A stretch of 63,293 bases of DNA from Armatimonadota bacterium (GTDB lineage: Bacteria > Armatimonadota > Fimbriimonadia > Fimbriimonadales > Fimbriimonadaceae), in assembly GCA_020161505.1 (NCBI GenBank), contig JAIUNY010000016.1, forward strand, positions 1 to 63,293, given 5' to 3'. The stretch's first letter is position 1. Each line of letters begins with the position of its first letter. This document shows positions 17,451-28,968 of the stretch, one piece after another. A model generated the notes under the pieces. That model had not been told where the DNA came from, ran no database searches, and saw only the letters and a program-made list of their open reading frames with translations. A program made the translations under genes and the position numbers.

Positions 17451-19402
17451 ATGACCAAACGTTTGATGGAGGAATTCCCTCCGGTATCGTCGGAAGCCTG
17501 GCGAGCGGCCGTTGAAAAAGACCTGAAAGGCGCAGATTTCGACAAGAAACTCGTCAAAAAGTCGCTTGATGGCCTGACTTTGAAGCCGTACTTCCGGGCC
17601 GAGGATCTGCCGAATCCGTTGCCGGAAGTTCCCCGCGATGCCAAAGAAGGCAATCGCTGGGCGACCCGCGAGGAGATTCGAGAGTCGGATTTGGGCGAGG
17701 CCAATGCCCATATCCTGCGCTCGCTCCGACGCGGTGCCGACGAGCTGGCGGTCTATCTGTATCCCATCGGCGCGGATGTTCGCACGAGTGGTGATTTCAA
17801 ACGTTTGGTCGAAGAAGTCTGGCTGGACGCCGCTCCGATCCATTGGCTCTGCGGCCCACTTTCAGCGCCCACGCTGGCTTTGTTGACTTCCGAGATGCGC
17901 GATCAAGGCAAAGATCCTGCTGCTTTGCAGGGGGCGGTCGAGTTTGATCCGATCACGGATGCTTGCGCCGGTTGGGTTCAAAGTGCGCAAGATTGGAAGG
18001 CAAGATTTGTCGATTTGGGTGGCGTTTTGCTGCGCGAGTATCCATCGCTCAGCGTGCTCACGATTCGGGCGTCTCTCTATGAAAAGGCCGGAGCAAGTCT
18101 TGCCCAGGAAATCTCGATCGCCGCTGGGCTCCTGATGGAGTATCTGACCGCAGCGCGGGAAGCCTGGGGCGATGATGTCCTGCCGGAAGTCGTGCGACGC
18201 ACCGAGATCCGATTCGGCGTTGGCACCAACTACTTCTTGGAGATCGCTAAGGTGCGCGCGGCGCGTTGGGTGATCTCGCAGGTGGTTGCGGCGTTCGGTG
18301 TCACCGACGCCCTGCCGAAGTTCCACGGCGTCACCACGAGCAGCAACAAGACGCTCTACGATCCGAACAACAACCTTCTGCGCGGCACGATTGAAGCGAT
18401 GGCCGCCGTGATGGGCGGCGTGGATTCGCTCAGCGTCGCGGCCTACGACCAGGGCTACCATGCCCCCGATGAGTTCAGCGAGCACCTCGCCCGCAACACT
18501 ACGACCCTGCTGCGCGACGAAGCCCACCTCGGCGTCATCAACGATCCCCTCAAGGGCAGCTACACCGTGGAGCGACTGACCCATGATCTCGCCCACGCGG
18601 TCTGGGAGCTGGTGAAAAGCTACGAGACGTTCGGAGGTTTTGTCCAGGCCTGGGAAAGTGGCACGATTGGCGATGAAATCCGCCGCGTCTCCAACGAGCG
18701 CGCGGCTGGAGTCTCGCGTCGACGCCGAACCATTGTCGGGACGACCGTGTATCCGAATCTCCACGAGCTGCGCCTCCCCGATGTGCAGCCCCGAGGCGCT
18801 ATGTTCCAAATCGAAGCCCCGACTTGGCACGATGCCCGCGAGGGGATTTCGACCGGTAAAGAATTGAACCAATGGTTCACCGTTAGCCGCGTCCCCAGCA
18901 CGCCGCTTGATTCGTTCCGGCCAAGCTGGCCCTACGAGCACCTTCGGCTCCGCACCGAGCGATTCGTCCTCACCGGGGAACGACGCCCGCTCGTGATTCT
19001 CGCCGAGTTCGGGGATCTCACGATGCGCAAAGCTCGCGTCGGATTCGTGGCCGGGTTCCTGGGAGTGGGTGGATATGACGTCCAAACGCGCATCGTCACC
19101 ACTCCAGAAGAGTTGGCGAACGTGGCGCAGAGTGAAAAGCCCGACGCCATCGTCCTCTGCTCCAGCGATCCCGAGTATCTTCCGTTCGCGGAGGCTCTGC
19201 CTAAGAATCTAAGCGCAAACTTGATCGTTGCCGGTCAGCCGGAGACGAGCGAGGCTCTCCTTGCGGCTGGAGTGACGGAGTTCCTCCACATCCGCTGCGA
19301 CCTCTTGGAGACACTCGGCGCCTACCACGACAAGTTCGGAATCCCCGAGATCCCGATGAATGAACCGCTCGATCCGCGCCAGATGTTGGCGGGGAGCAAC
19401 GC

Positions 19403-19406
<4 letters not shown>
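17451..19406 (+). CDS. mutA: Methylmalonyl-CoA mutase, small (beta) subunit
   Basis: 651 residues. The N-terminal TIM-barrel domain opens with [20 protein letters not shown] and contains [23 protein letters not shown], as in MutA. The C-terminal cobalamin-type domain lacks the DXHXXG motif (it reads [16 protein letters not shown]), as expected for the non-catalytic subunit. It forms the heterodimer with the next gene and overlaps it by ATGA at 19403-19406. Confidence 0.92.
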
Positions 19407-21526
<2,120 letters not shown>

Positions 21527-21547
21527 TTCCGGCTTCGTGATCGACAA

Positions 21548-22630
21548 ATGGATCAGCCTTCTGCGCTCGAGGTGATGCAGGGGGTTGAGGCTCCACCGAG
21601 TTTCAACCCCCATGGCTGGCGTCGCCCGTCTCGCCCCGTCGTGGACGTTCCTCGATTGTTCGAAGAGTTGCAGGCGGGTTCCCGGAAAGCTTTGGGCCAG
21701 GCGATCACCCTGGTCGAGAGTGCCAAGCCCTCGGATCGAATGTTGGCTGATCGGTTGCTGGAGATGTGCCTAGCCGTAGCGGGCAACAGCGTCCGGATCG
21801 GAGTCACCGGAACCCCGGGAGTAGGGAAGAGCACCCTGCTGGAGGCCTTGGGGCGTCACTTGCTGGAGGATGAAGGGCGAAAGATTGCCGTTCTTGCGGT
21901 CGATCCAACGAGCGCCCGAACGCACGGCAGCATCCTCGGCGACAAGAACCGGATGCCGACCTTAAGTCAGCATGACCGGGCGTTTGTACGTCCCTCTCCC
22001 GCGTGCGGAGCGTTGGGGGGAGTGGCGTATCAGACGCGAGAAGTCATCGCAGTCGTCGAAGCGGCGGGTTATGACACGGTGTTTGTGGAGACTGTCGGGG
22101 TCGGGCAGAGTGAGACCCTTGTGCACCAGATGGTGGATTGCTTCTTGCTCTTGCTTCTCCCCAATTCTGGCGATGAGCTTCAAGGAATCAAGCGAGGGGT
22201 GATGGAACTCGCCGATGTCATTGCGATCACGAAGGCGGACGGTTCTCACGAGATCCCGGCCAAGGTGGCGCGGCAGCAAGTCATCAACGCCCTGATGTAT
22301 GTGAAAGGGCATGAGCCGATGCCGGATGTGCAGCTTGTTTCCAGTGTTGGCGCGACATCGGGGATGGACGCATTGTGGCAAAGCATTGCCGGATTTTTGG
22401 ATCGTCAGTGCGCTCAGGGAGCTTTCAAGGCGCGGCGGTCCGACCAAGCGGTGGAATGGATGAGCGAACTCTTCCGCCAGCGCGTGCAAATTTCTCTGAC
22501 TGCGGCCGCGTACGACCAAAAGGAGGCTCTTGCGCAGAAGGTCAGGGCGGGAACCTTGATGCCGAGACCTGCCTCCGACCAGCTTCTCCAGATTTGGCAG
22601 GAGTCCCTCCTGACCGAGGGCAATCACTAG
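21548..22630 (+). CDS. meaB: MeaB/ArgK-type G-protein chaperone of methylmalonyl-CoA mutase
   Basis: 360 residues. The G1 P-loop is GTPGVGKST (88-96), followed by the family signatures VLAVDPTSARTHGSILGDKN, FVRPSPACGALGGVA, ETVGVGQSE and ITKAD (G4). MeaB gates cofactor loading into the mutase and protects it from inactivation using GTP hydrolysis. The next gene starts immediately after its stop, so they are one operon. Confidence 0.93.
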   Translation: MDQPSALEVMQGVEAPPSFNPHGWRRPSRPVVDVPRLFEELQAGSRKALGQAITLVESAKPSDRMLADRLLEMCLAVAGNSVRIGVTGTPGVGKSTLLEALGRHLLEDEGRKIAVLAVDPTSARTHGSILGDKNRMPTLSQHDRAFVRPSPACGALGGVAYQTREVIAVVEAAGYDTVFVETVGVGQSETLVHQMVDCFLLLLLPNSGDELQGIKRGVMELADVIAITKADGSHEIPAKVARQQVINALMYVKGHEPMPDVQLVSSVGATSGMDALWQSIAGFLDRQCAQGAFKARRSDQAVEWMSELFRQRVQISLTAAAYDQKEALAQKVRAGTLMPRPASDQLLQIWQESLLTEGNH

Positions 22631-23827
22631 ATGAACCAATTCACCGTTCCTCGACTCCATGAAGATCCCGCCGCCGGGAGCTTTGTGCTGACCTATGAGG
22701 AGATCGAGCGGCCCGTCGCCTTGGCGGACGAGGTCTGGGTGTTCCTCTCTGGGGGCCCGGGGGAATCGGGGATCCAAGTCGGGCGGCTGGTGGCAGTGGA
22801 GCATCGACTCCGCACCGAGCTGCCTCCAGAAGCGCGAATCGTTCTGCTGGATCAGAGGGGGTGTGGCGAATCGGCGCCGTCGCAGCACATGCGTTGCGCG
22901 GAAATCCAATGGAACGAGAACGCGCTGGTTCATCCAGATGCCATGTTCGCGCTCCTTGTGCAACAGGCCAAGGAGACTCTGGCTTCGTGGCCGCTTGATC
23001 TCCGGTCGATGATGATCACGCCTTGGCAATCGGCGCGCGATCTTGGATCCCTTGCTGATCATCTCGGAGTCGACCGAGTGAACCTGTTTGCCCACTCTTA
23101 CGGCACCCATCTGGCTTTCGCATCTCTCAAGGCCTGTCCGGATCGTATCGGCGAACTACGGCTCCATGGCTGCGAAGGTCCGGATCAGACCCTGAAGTGG
23201 CCCCATGCGTTTCAATCTCAGCTCTACCGATTGCAGGACATCTGGCACGACCAGTTTCTCAGTCATCTGGTGGAGGTTTTGAACCGGATCGATGATCGTC
23301 CTTTCGCGGTGCGCGGGAAAAACGGAGAGTCGCTCTACGTGGGCGGCTGGGGCTTGCGGTGGATGCTCACCACTTGGATGGGGCTTCGTTCGCGGCATGC
23401 TTTGGTGCATGATGTAGTCGAGAACTTGCACTCAGGCGATGGCATGGCCCTGGAGCGAGCGGTGCAAGGATTCCAGAAAATGCTCGCCCGAAGGCCAGCG
23501 ACTTACTACCTCTGCGATTCCGCAAGCGGGATTTCAGCCCAACGCTGGACGGGATTCCTGATGGATGAAGTCGACACAATCCTCGGCGACGCTATGAACT
23601 TTCCCTTCCCCTCGATCCGAGAAGCTTGGGGTCAAGTTGATCTTGGCGATGCTTATCGGCTCCCGCCGGTGGCTGACCATGTGGTGAAGATCTATACCGG
23701 AAGCGAAGATTGCTTTACACCCAGCGCGAACGTTGAAGAGGTGCGGAAAGGGCTCAAGAATCTCAGCCACCACGTTGGGCCGGGATTCCACGATGATCTG
23801 CTGTTGGAACCGCGCGCCGATGCCTAG
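22631..23827 (+). CDS. Alpha/beta hydrolase, prolyl-iminopeptidase-like
   Basis: 398 residues. SGGPGESG (40-47) forms the oxyanion motif of the proline iminopeptidase/tricorn-like group, DQRGCGES (74-81) is typical, and AHSYGTH holds the nucleophile Ser156; the late GSEDCFTP and HHVGPGFHDD segments likely supply Asp and His. Substrate is unknown: peptidase or esterase activity is possible. It starts directly after the meaB stop, but its link to propionate metabolism may be only transcriptional. It converges on the next gene with overlapping stops in CTAG. Confidence 0.82.
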   Translation: MNQFTVPRLHEDPAAGSFVLTYEEIERPVALADEVWVFLSGGPGESGIQVGRLVAVEHRLRTELPPEARIVLLDQRGCGESAPSQHMRCAEIQWNENALVHPDAMFALLVQQAKETLASWPLDLRSMMITPWQSARDLGSLADHLGVDRVNLFAHSYGTHLAFASLKACPDRIGELRLHGCEGPDQTLKWPHAFQSQLYRLQDIWHDQFLSHLVEVLNRIDDRPFAVRGKNGESLYVGGWGLRWMLTTWMGLRSRHALVHDVVENLHSGDGMALERAVQGFQKMLARRPATYYLCDSASGISAQRWTGFLMDEVDTILGDAMNFPFPSIREAWGQVDLGDAYRLPPVADHVVKIYTGSEDCFTPSANVEEVRKGLKNLSHHVGPGFHDDLLLEPRADA

Positions 23828-24717
23828 TCGCCGCGCTGGACGGACAGATAGGCATTGATCTGATTCACGATCTGCTGACGCTTCGCTTCGGTGGCCCCCA
23901 TCGCGAGCTTGATCTCCTTGCCATTGATGTCGGTCATCTGGATCGACTTTGTGTGGCTCTGGCGCCCTGAGTCTGAATCCGTGCTGGTTTGAGTGTGGAT
24001 CTGGGCCCGCAGTTTCGGATCGAGCGTCTTCTTGCTTTCCCAGGTGAAGCTGAGGAGCTTCCGGCGGATTGTGAGCTCAAAGCCATCGAGCGAGATGGAT
24101 TCGTCGCAGAAGGAATAGAACGCGCCCGCCAGCATGAGCCCGCCCACGCCGAAGAAGATCGCATAGAACAGGAGCATGAAAAGGGCGACTGGCCCCATGG
24201 CTTTCCACATCCCACCGATCATGAGGACGCAGTGGACAGTGGTGAATGCCGTCCATCCGAGACCAAAAATGCCGATGCCAATGCCTGTCCCGATCTGTCG
24301 GGGCGAGGTTTCGAGTTCGAGGATTTCGGGGACGACTTCGTTCGCACCCATCTCGACGCGGGCCGCGCGCTCCGCGAGACGATCCTGCAGCAAGCCTAAA
24401 TCAGCGATTGACTCCGGATCGCCAGGAGCCTGATGCGACAGCTGTTTGCGCAGATCGTTTTCCAACCCATGAAGCTGGTCTTGCGCCATCGAGAAAGTGC
24501 GCAGGAGTTCGCCGTCATCCGTGAGGGACAGGAAAATCTTCTGATCCTTGACCCTGGGAAGCTCAGCTTTCAGCTTTTCGACCCGGGTGAGGCGGTCGCG
24601 CAGGGCCGATGCGTCCAGCGGCCCCTCGTCCATGACGAGAGGGGCGAACTGACTGACCCACCGCTGCAGAGCGGTGCGCGCTTCGTCGTGCTGGTTCATC
24701 GGGGCAGGCTGGGCCAT
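23824..24717 (-). CDS. Membrane protein of unknown function
   Basis: About 297 residues from the ATG at 24717, chosen because GGAG lies six bases before it; the frame is open to 24771. A helical N-terminal half with many charged residues is followed by two membrane helices (GIGIFGLGWTAFTTVHCVLM and VALFMLLFYAIFFGVGGLML) and a C-terminal domain resembling a photosystem/PH-like strand domain (ISLDGFELTIRRKLLSF). No family is certain. It shares CTAG at 23824-23827 as overlapping stop codons with the convergent hydrolase. Confidence 0.65.
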   Translation of the reverse strand: MAQPAPMNQHDEARTALQRWVSQFAPLVMDEGPLDASALRDRLTRVEKLKAELPRVKDQKIFLSLTDDGELLRTFSMAQDQLHGLENDLRKQLSHQAPGDPESIADLGLLQDRLAERAARVEMGANEVVPEILELETSPRQIGTGIGIGIFGLGWTAFTTVHCVLMIGGMWKAMGPVALFMLLFYAIFFGVGGLMLAGAFYSFCDESISLDGFELTIRRKLLSFTWESKKTLDPKLRAQIHTQTSTDSDSGRQSHTKSIQMTDINGKEIKLAMGATEAKRQQIVNQINAYLSVQRGD

Positions 24718-24796
24718 GCGGAACTCCAAATGAGATTTTCGGAGCGCCGCCGTGGCCTCACCAGGATACACCCCTGGGAAGCTTGCTAGGTTCTGC

Positions 24797-25543
24797 TTAG
24801 AATCTTGCCCGGTACCCGACGGTCAGGGAGTTCCCCCAGAAAAAGTTGAACACCCGATCGTTATCAACCCCGCCTTCGAGAGTGCGATAGCCCAACACAA
24901 GGCTTTGGACATCGTCGAGTTGATAGGCAAGGCTGAGGCCGATATCGAAGGCTCGCCCTTGAGGGGCGGCGAGCCCATCCATATCGAAGATGAAGGTCAG
25001 GCGGTCGGAAATCTTCTCTTCGCCATAGATGTGAAGCAACGGAACGAGACCAATATTTGTGTCTTCTGCCGCCTGGCTGAGCGTGGCGAGCCTAATTTCG
25101 GCATCCCGAACTTTCAGCGTGGCTCCAATGCGCCAGTCGCTGTTCGGGCCCTGCTTCCATCGGTTTCTCCACGTGAGGCGATAGGAATTGAACTGATAGA
25201 TGCCGTTTACGGGATCGCTGGTGCCAAAAGTGACGCCTTTGAAGTTCGTGGCCCCGTTCAGGAATCCGTTGCCTGAGATGCGGAAGGGGGCGTAGAGAAA
25301 GCGGTATCCGGTTCCGGATGAGCCTTCGTACGTGGCCTGGAATCGGGCCGATCGGAAAGTGCCTTTGCCCGTCAGGTTGTTCATGCTGAACTTCGTTCCA
25401 TTGTCGCCTCGAACGCGGACATCGTTCAGGTTTTGATTGGTGAAGACCGAGTCAAGCTCAAGCGTCCACTTGGGATCGCTTGGTTGGGCGAGGGCCGGGC
25501 TCAGAATTATGGCCGCCGCGATGGGGGCAAGGATAGATCGCAT
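24797..25543 (-). CDS. Putative outer-membrane beta-barrel protein
   Basis: 248 residues. A clear signal peptide (SILAPIAAAIILSPALAQ) is followed by alternating amphipathic strands with many aromatic residues and a C-terminal strand ending in aromatic Phe (LTVGYRARF), as in outer-membrane proteins. About ten strands can be counted (for example SYRLTWRNRWKQG and LTFIFDMDG). Function unknown. A short AGGGAC ribosome site precedes the ATG. Confidence 0.7.
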   Translation of the reverse strand: MRSILAPIAAAIILSPALAQPSDPKWTLELDSVFTNQNLNDVRVRGDNGTKFSMNNLTGKGTFRSARFQATYEGSSGTGYRFLYAPFRISGNGFLNGATNFKGVTFGTSDPVNGIYQFNSYRLTWRNRWKQGPNSDWRIGATLKVRDAEIRLATLSQAAEDTNIGLVPLLHIYGEEKISDRLTFIFDMDGLAAPQGRAFDIGLSLAYQLDDVQSLVLGYRTLEGGVDNDRVFNFFWGNSLTVGYRARF

Positions 25544-25610
25544 GATGTCCCTACGGAGTTTGGGGTTTTGCGATCTGCAGGAGAAGGTGATTCAGTAGAC
25601 TTTGTGCCCG

Positions 25611-25817
25611 ATGGACTTACCTAAACTGGGCGCTCCCGCCCGCCGGGCTCTTGCCTCTGCGGGAATTGTGAAGCTCGAGGATCTGCAAGGAATCTCTCGT
25701 CAAGCTCTCGCCGAGTTGCATGGCATGGGCCCGAACGCACTGGGGGTTCTGGAGAAAGCCTGCGCTTCGGCCGGGATCATCGTCGGCGAAAAAATCGAGA
25801 AAAATCGCCTCGCTTAG
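25611..25817 (+). CDS. Helix-hairpin-helix protein
   Basis: 68 residues, nearly all one domain: LGAPARRALASAGIVKLEDL followed by SRQALAELHGMGPNALGVLE, which are two helix-hairpin-helix units like those of the RNA polymerase alpha C-terminal domain and other sequence-independent DNA binders. The ATG at 25611 lies nine bases after TAGACT (25596-25601), so the leader is very short; a TTG three codons upstream is an alternative. Likely a small DNA-binding or structural protein. Confidence 0.75.
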   Translation: MDLPKLGAPARRALASAGIVKLEDLQGISRQALAELHGMGPNALGVLEKACASAGIIVGEKIEKNRLA

Positions 25818-25821
25818 GTTC

Positions 25822-25837
25822 TGCGAAACGTTTCGCA
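25822..25837. promoter_or_regulatory. LacI-type operator palindrome
   Basis: TGCGAAACGTTTCGCA is a perfect 16-base palindrome with the central CG typical of LacI-family operators. It ends two bases before the -10 box of the glycoside hydrolase gene, so a bound repressor would block polymerase. Confidence 0.7.
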
Positions 25838-25839
25838 AG

Positions 25840-25845
25840 TATATT
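25840..25845 (+). promoter_or_regulatory. -10 box TATATT of a leaderless gene
   Basis: TATATT is followed by six bases and the ATG at 25852. No Shine-Dalgarno sequence is present. Confidence 0.65.
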
Positions 25846-25851
25846 AAAGAC

Positions 25852-27093
25852 ATGAGCATCGCCGCTCCTGTCGCCCTGCTTGCCTCGCTCCTGATGAGCT
25901 CTCAACCTGCCGGCCCGAGCAAGGTTCAGCTTGTTCAGCAAGGGGAAAAATTCACCCTGATGCGCAATGGTCAGCCCTACTTCATCAAGGGTGCGGGCGC
26001 GCCGATGGAGAAGCTCGTCGAACTGAAGAAACTCGGGGCGAACTCCGTGCGCACCTGGGGAATGGACGATAACTCCAAGTTTTTCCTCGACGAAGCTCAT
26101 CGCCAAGGCATCACCGTCACGCTCGGATTCTGGATGCGCAAAGAAGACGGGTTCAAATACACCGATCCCAAGATGCTCGCTGAGCAAGAAGCTGAGCTTC
26201 GTGGATGGGTGCGCAAGTACAAGAATCACCCGGCTCTCCTGGTATGGGCCGTTGGGAACGAGCAAGAACTCGGCACGGAATGGCCCGAAGTTTTCATCCA
26301 AACCGAACGTTTGATCCGCGCGGTGAAAGAGGAGGATCCCGGTCGTCCGGTGATGACGGTGGTCGCCGACATGTGGCCAGAGAAGATGGAGAATCTGCTG
26401 AAGCACGTGCCGAGCGTCGATCTCTTGGGAGTCAACAGCTACGGCGGTCTCCCGACGGTTCACGAGCGGATGAAGCCGTTCAAAAAGCCGTACGTCGTCA
26501 CGGAATTCGCCTTCTCCCTGCCCGACAAGGACGAAGCTCGACCTTGGGCGGGGCATATCGAGCCCAGCTCCACCGAGAAGGCCAAGAGCGCGGAGACGAA
26601 CTACAAGAACTCGATTCTCGCGTTTCCGGGTCGGGTTTTGGGGTCGTACTACTTCTACTGGGGCCTTTCCAGCGTGGGTACCGCCAGCGTCCACTCCACC
26701 CATCTCCAAACCGGCGAATCACTGGCGGTCGTCGACGTGATGCACCGGATGTGGACCGGAAAACAGCCCACCAACCGGGCTCCCGAGATTCGGAATGTTC
26801 TTCCGAGCGCTCCCTTCAAGGCGGCTCCCGGGAGTGCGATCAAGCTTGATGCGAAGGGCTTTGATGCCGATGGACACAGCGTCTATCTGAAGTACGAGAT
26901 CCTGGGGAACGATCCGAAGAAGCGGTTTGTGGGGGACTTCGAGCAGCGCTTGGCGAGTTTCGGCGAGGGTCCACTGTGGCAGCCGGTCACCGTGAAAGCT
27001 CCCAACGAGCCCGGTCTCTACCGGATCCTCATCGTGGGTCGAGATGGTCATGGGGGCGGGGCGACGCACACGATCTCCTTCGTGGTGGAGTGA
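25852..27093 (+). CDS. Glycoside hydrolase with GH2/GH5-like TIM barrel, exported
   Basis: 413 residues from the ATG at 25852, with a short hydrophobic leader (PVALLASLLMSS). The barrel begins with the exposed-substrate pattern GQPYFIKGAGAP and NSVRTWG; WAVGNEQELG carries the likely acid/base Glu137 and YVVTEFA the likely nucleophile Glu218. A beta-sandwich of about 100 residues follows (residues 310-413). The family is clan A-like and related to GH2 catalytic domains; substrate unknown. A LacI-type palindrome sits in its promoter, so it is probably sugar-induced. Confidence 0.8.
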   Translation: MSIAAPVALLASLLMSSQPAGPSKVQLVQQGEKFTLMRNGQPYFIKGAGAPMEKLVELKKLGANSVRTWGMDDNSKFFLDEAHRQGITVTLGFWMRKEDGFKYTDPKMLAEQEAELRGWVRKYKNHPALLVWAVGNEQELGTEWPEVFIQTERLIRAVKEEDPGRPVMTVVADMWPEKMENLLKHVPSVDLLGVNSYGGLPTVHERMKPFKKPYVVTEFAFSLPDKDEARPWAGHIEPSSTEKAKSAETNYKNSILAFPGRVLGSYYFYWGLSSVGTASVHSTHLQTGESLAVVDVMHRMWTGKQPTNRAPEIRNVLPSAPFKAAPGSAIKLDAKGFDADGHSVYLKYEILGNDPKKRFVGDFEQRLASFGEGPLWQPVTVKAPNEPGLYRILIVGRDGHGGGATHTISFVVE

Positions 27094-27105
27094 TCTCCTA
27101 TCGGG

Positions 27106-27111
27106 TGTAAT
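27106..27111 (+). promoter_or_regulatory. -10 box TGTAAT of a leaderless gene
   Basis: TGTAAT lies six bases before the GTG at 27118, within the 24-base gap after the glycoside hydrolase stop. Confidence 0.45.
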
Positions 27112-27117
27112 GAACCC

Positions 27118-27678
27118 GTGAAACAGGTGGTCTTGATTGCGGGAGGATCGGCGTCGGGGAAGTCGACGCTCGTCGAAGGGCTGGCTTTGCGGTTACGCGA
27201 GGCCGACTTTTCCGTCGAAACGCTGAGCCTGGACACCTACTTCCGACGCACTGATCCAACCGCTCCGCAAGTTTGGATTCCCGAAGAAAACGTCCACAAG
27301 TTCGACTGCAATCATCCTGAAACCGCCGATGTGGCAGCGGCGTGCGAGGCGCTCGACACCGCCCGGGCCGACTTTGTGCTCTTCGAGGGACACTTCGTGC
27401 TGGTGCATCCGCCTCTGCGGGAGCGAGCGACGCTGAGCGTCTATCTCGAGGTTCGTGATGATGTGCGCGCCGTCCGGCGGATTCTTCGCGACATGAAAAC
27501 CGGTCGTAGCGGAGGATCCCTGGAGGTGATTGCCGCGTACTATCTCGCCTCCGCGCATCCCGGGCACCTGAAGTATGTGGCACCCAGCCGAGTCTACGCC
27601 GACCTGGTGCTCGATGGAACTTTGCCCGCCCAAACTTTGATCGACTCGCTCTTTGCCCGCTTAAAGTTGAACAGTTGA
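27118..27678 (+). CDS. Uridine kinase-like P-loop kinase
   Basis: 186 residues from a GTG. The P-loop is GGSASGKST (residues 9-17); LSLDTYFRRTDP resembles the substrate loop of uridine kinases (normally DxFY/DDYY), and VLFEGHFVLVHPPL is the Walker-B-like strand of the family. It lacks the full C-terminal part of Udk and is somewhat short, so it is best called a phosphoribulokinase/uridine-kinase-family protein. Its last 18 bases overlap the end of convergent galactokinase. Confidence 0.78.
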   Translation: MKQVVLIAGGSASGKSTLVEGLALRLREADFSVETLSLDTYFRRTDPTAPQVWIPEENVHKFDCNHPETADVAAACEALDTARADFVLFEGHFVLVHPPLRERATLSVYLEVRDDVRAVRRILRDMKTGRSGGSLEVIAAYYLASAHPGHLKYVAPSRVYADLVLDGTLPAQTLIDSLFARLKLNS

Positions 27679-28806
27679 AGCCCCGTCGGCGGCGTGGCAG
27701 AGATGAATTTGTCCAACTTTGCCCGTGCGCTCTGTGTACCTTTTTGCAAGTTCGTCGGCGAAATCGGTGGCTTGCGCCTGATGCACCAAGGCCATCACGG
27801 ATCCCCCGAATCCGGCTCCGGTCATCCGCGCCCCAATGCATCCTGGGAGGGCACGCGCTTCTTCCGCCATCGTATCCAGCTCGTGGCAGGAGACTTCGTA
27901 GTCGGCACGCAGACTCTCGTGGCTTTCCGCCATCAGCCGCCCGATCTCTGCATCATCCCGAGAGGCAAGGGCGTGGTCGAAGGCGAGTACGCGCAGATTC
28001 TCCGAGATGATATGGCGGGCCCGACGGGCAACGACGGGGCTCATCTCGCCTTGCTCTGTCGCGAGCTGATCGAGAGTGGCATGCCGGAGCGTGGAGACTC
28101 CCAGAATGCGCGCGGCCTCTTCGACTTCGGATCGTCGCTCGTTGTAGGCGCTCCCCGCGAGCTCGTGCTTCACACATGTGTTGCAGACGAGCAGAGCCAG
28201 ATCGTCAGGAATCGGGACAGGCACTGGGTGAGCGGCATCCGTGGTGTCGATGCGCAGCGCATGACCCGCCACCCCAAAGAGACTCGCGGTTTGATCCATG
28301 ATCCCGCATTTCATCCCGACAAATTCGTTTTCGGCCAGTTGACCGAGTCTCGTGAGGACACCTTTTGGGAGCCCGAGGCCAGCGATTTCATTCCACGCCG
28401 TGGCGAAGGCCATTTCGATCGCGGCACTGCTGCTCAGCCCTGCTCCAAGTGGCAGATCGGCGACGATGAAGGCCCGGAGATTTGGTAAATCGGCCCCGGT
28501 GTGGTGGCGTAGAGCCCAAGCGATCCCCGCCGGATACTTGCCCCAGTTCGGCAGATCACTCGCTTCCGGCGTGGATGTGTTGAAGATCGACGGTTCGTTG
28601 TTGGATTCGGAGACAAGCTCACTGCGCTCCGGCGCGAGCCCAATCGCTGCGACGAGATACCGGTCGATGGCGGCGGGGAAGACGTAGCCATCCTGATAAT
28701 CCGTGTGCTCGCCAATCAGATTCACCCGCCCCGGCGCAACGGCCAAATGAGTCGGCGCAACCGCCCATCGGGCCTGAAATCCGGCAATCGCACGCTCACG
28801 GAGCAT
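27661..28806 (-). CDS. galK: Galactokinase
   Basis: 381 residues, normal for GalK. GRVNLIGEHTDYQDG (26-40) is the galactokinase signature, LPLGAGLSSSAA (119-130) is the GHMP ATP-binding motif, and GARMTGAGFGGSVMAL is motif 3. It phosphorylates galactose at C1 in the Leloir pathway. The ATG at 28806 is preceded at six bases by TACATT, giving a leaderless transcript. No other gal gene is adjacent, but a GH53 galactanase lies at 50816. Confidence 0.95.
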   Translation of the reverse strand: MLRERAIAGFQARWAVAPTHLAVAPGRVNLIGEHTDYQDGYVFPAAIDRYLVAAIGLAPERSELVSESNNEPSIFNTSTPEASDLPNWGKYPAGIAWALRHHTGADLPNLRAFIVADLPLGAGLSSSAAIEMAFATAWNEIAGLGLPKGVLTRLGQLAENEFVGMKCGIMDQTASLFGVAGHALRIDTTDAAHPVPVPIPDDLALLVCNTCVKHELAGSAYNERRSEVEEAARILGVSTLRHATLDQLATEQGEMSPVVARRARHIISENLRVLAFDHALASRDDAEIGRLMAESHESLRADYEVSCHELDTMAEEARALPGCIGARMTGAGFGGSVMALVHQAQATDFADELAKRYTERTGKVGQIHLCHAADGASTVQL

Positions 28807-28812
28807 AGGTTC

Positions 28813-28818
28813 AATGTA
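28813..28818 (-). promoter_or_regulatory. -10 box TACATT of leaderless galK
   Basis: On the minus strand TACATT is followed by six bases and the galK ATG. Confidence 0.6.
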
Positions 28819-28968
28819 CCTCTTTGGAAGAATCACGGATTTCCTACTACGTCCAGGCGCTCGGGCAGATGCGTGAGATTGGGAGCCACGTTTTTCCGTG
28901 GATTTTCGCAAGTTTCACTACACGAGAAGGAAATCACCAGTAAGATATCTGAAGACAAAGGAGATGAA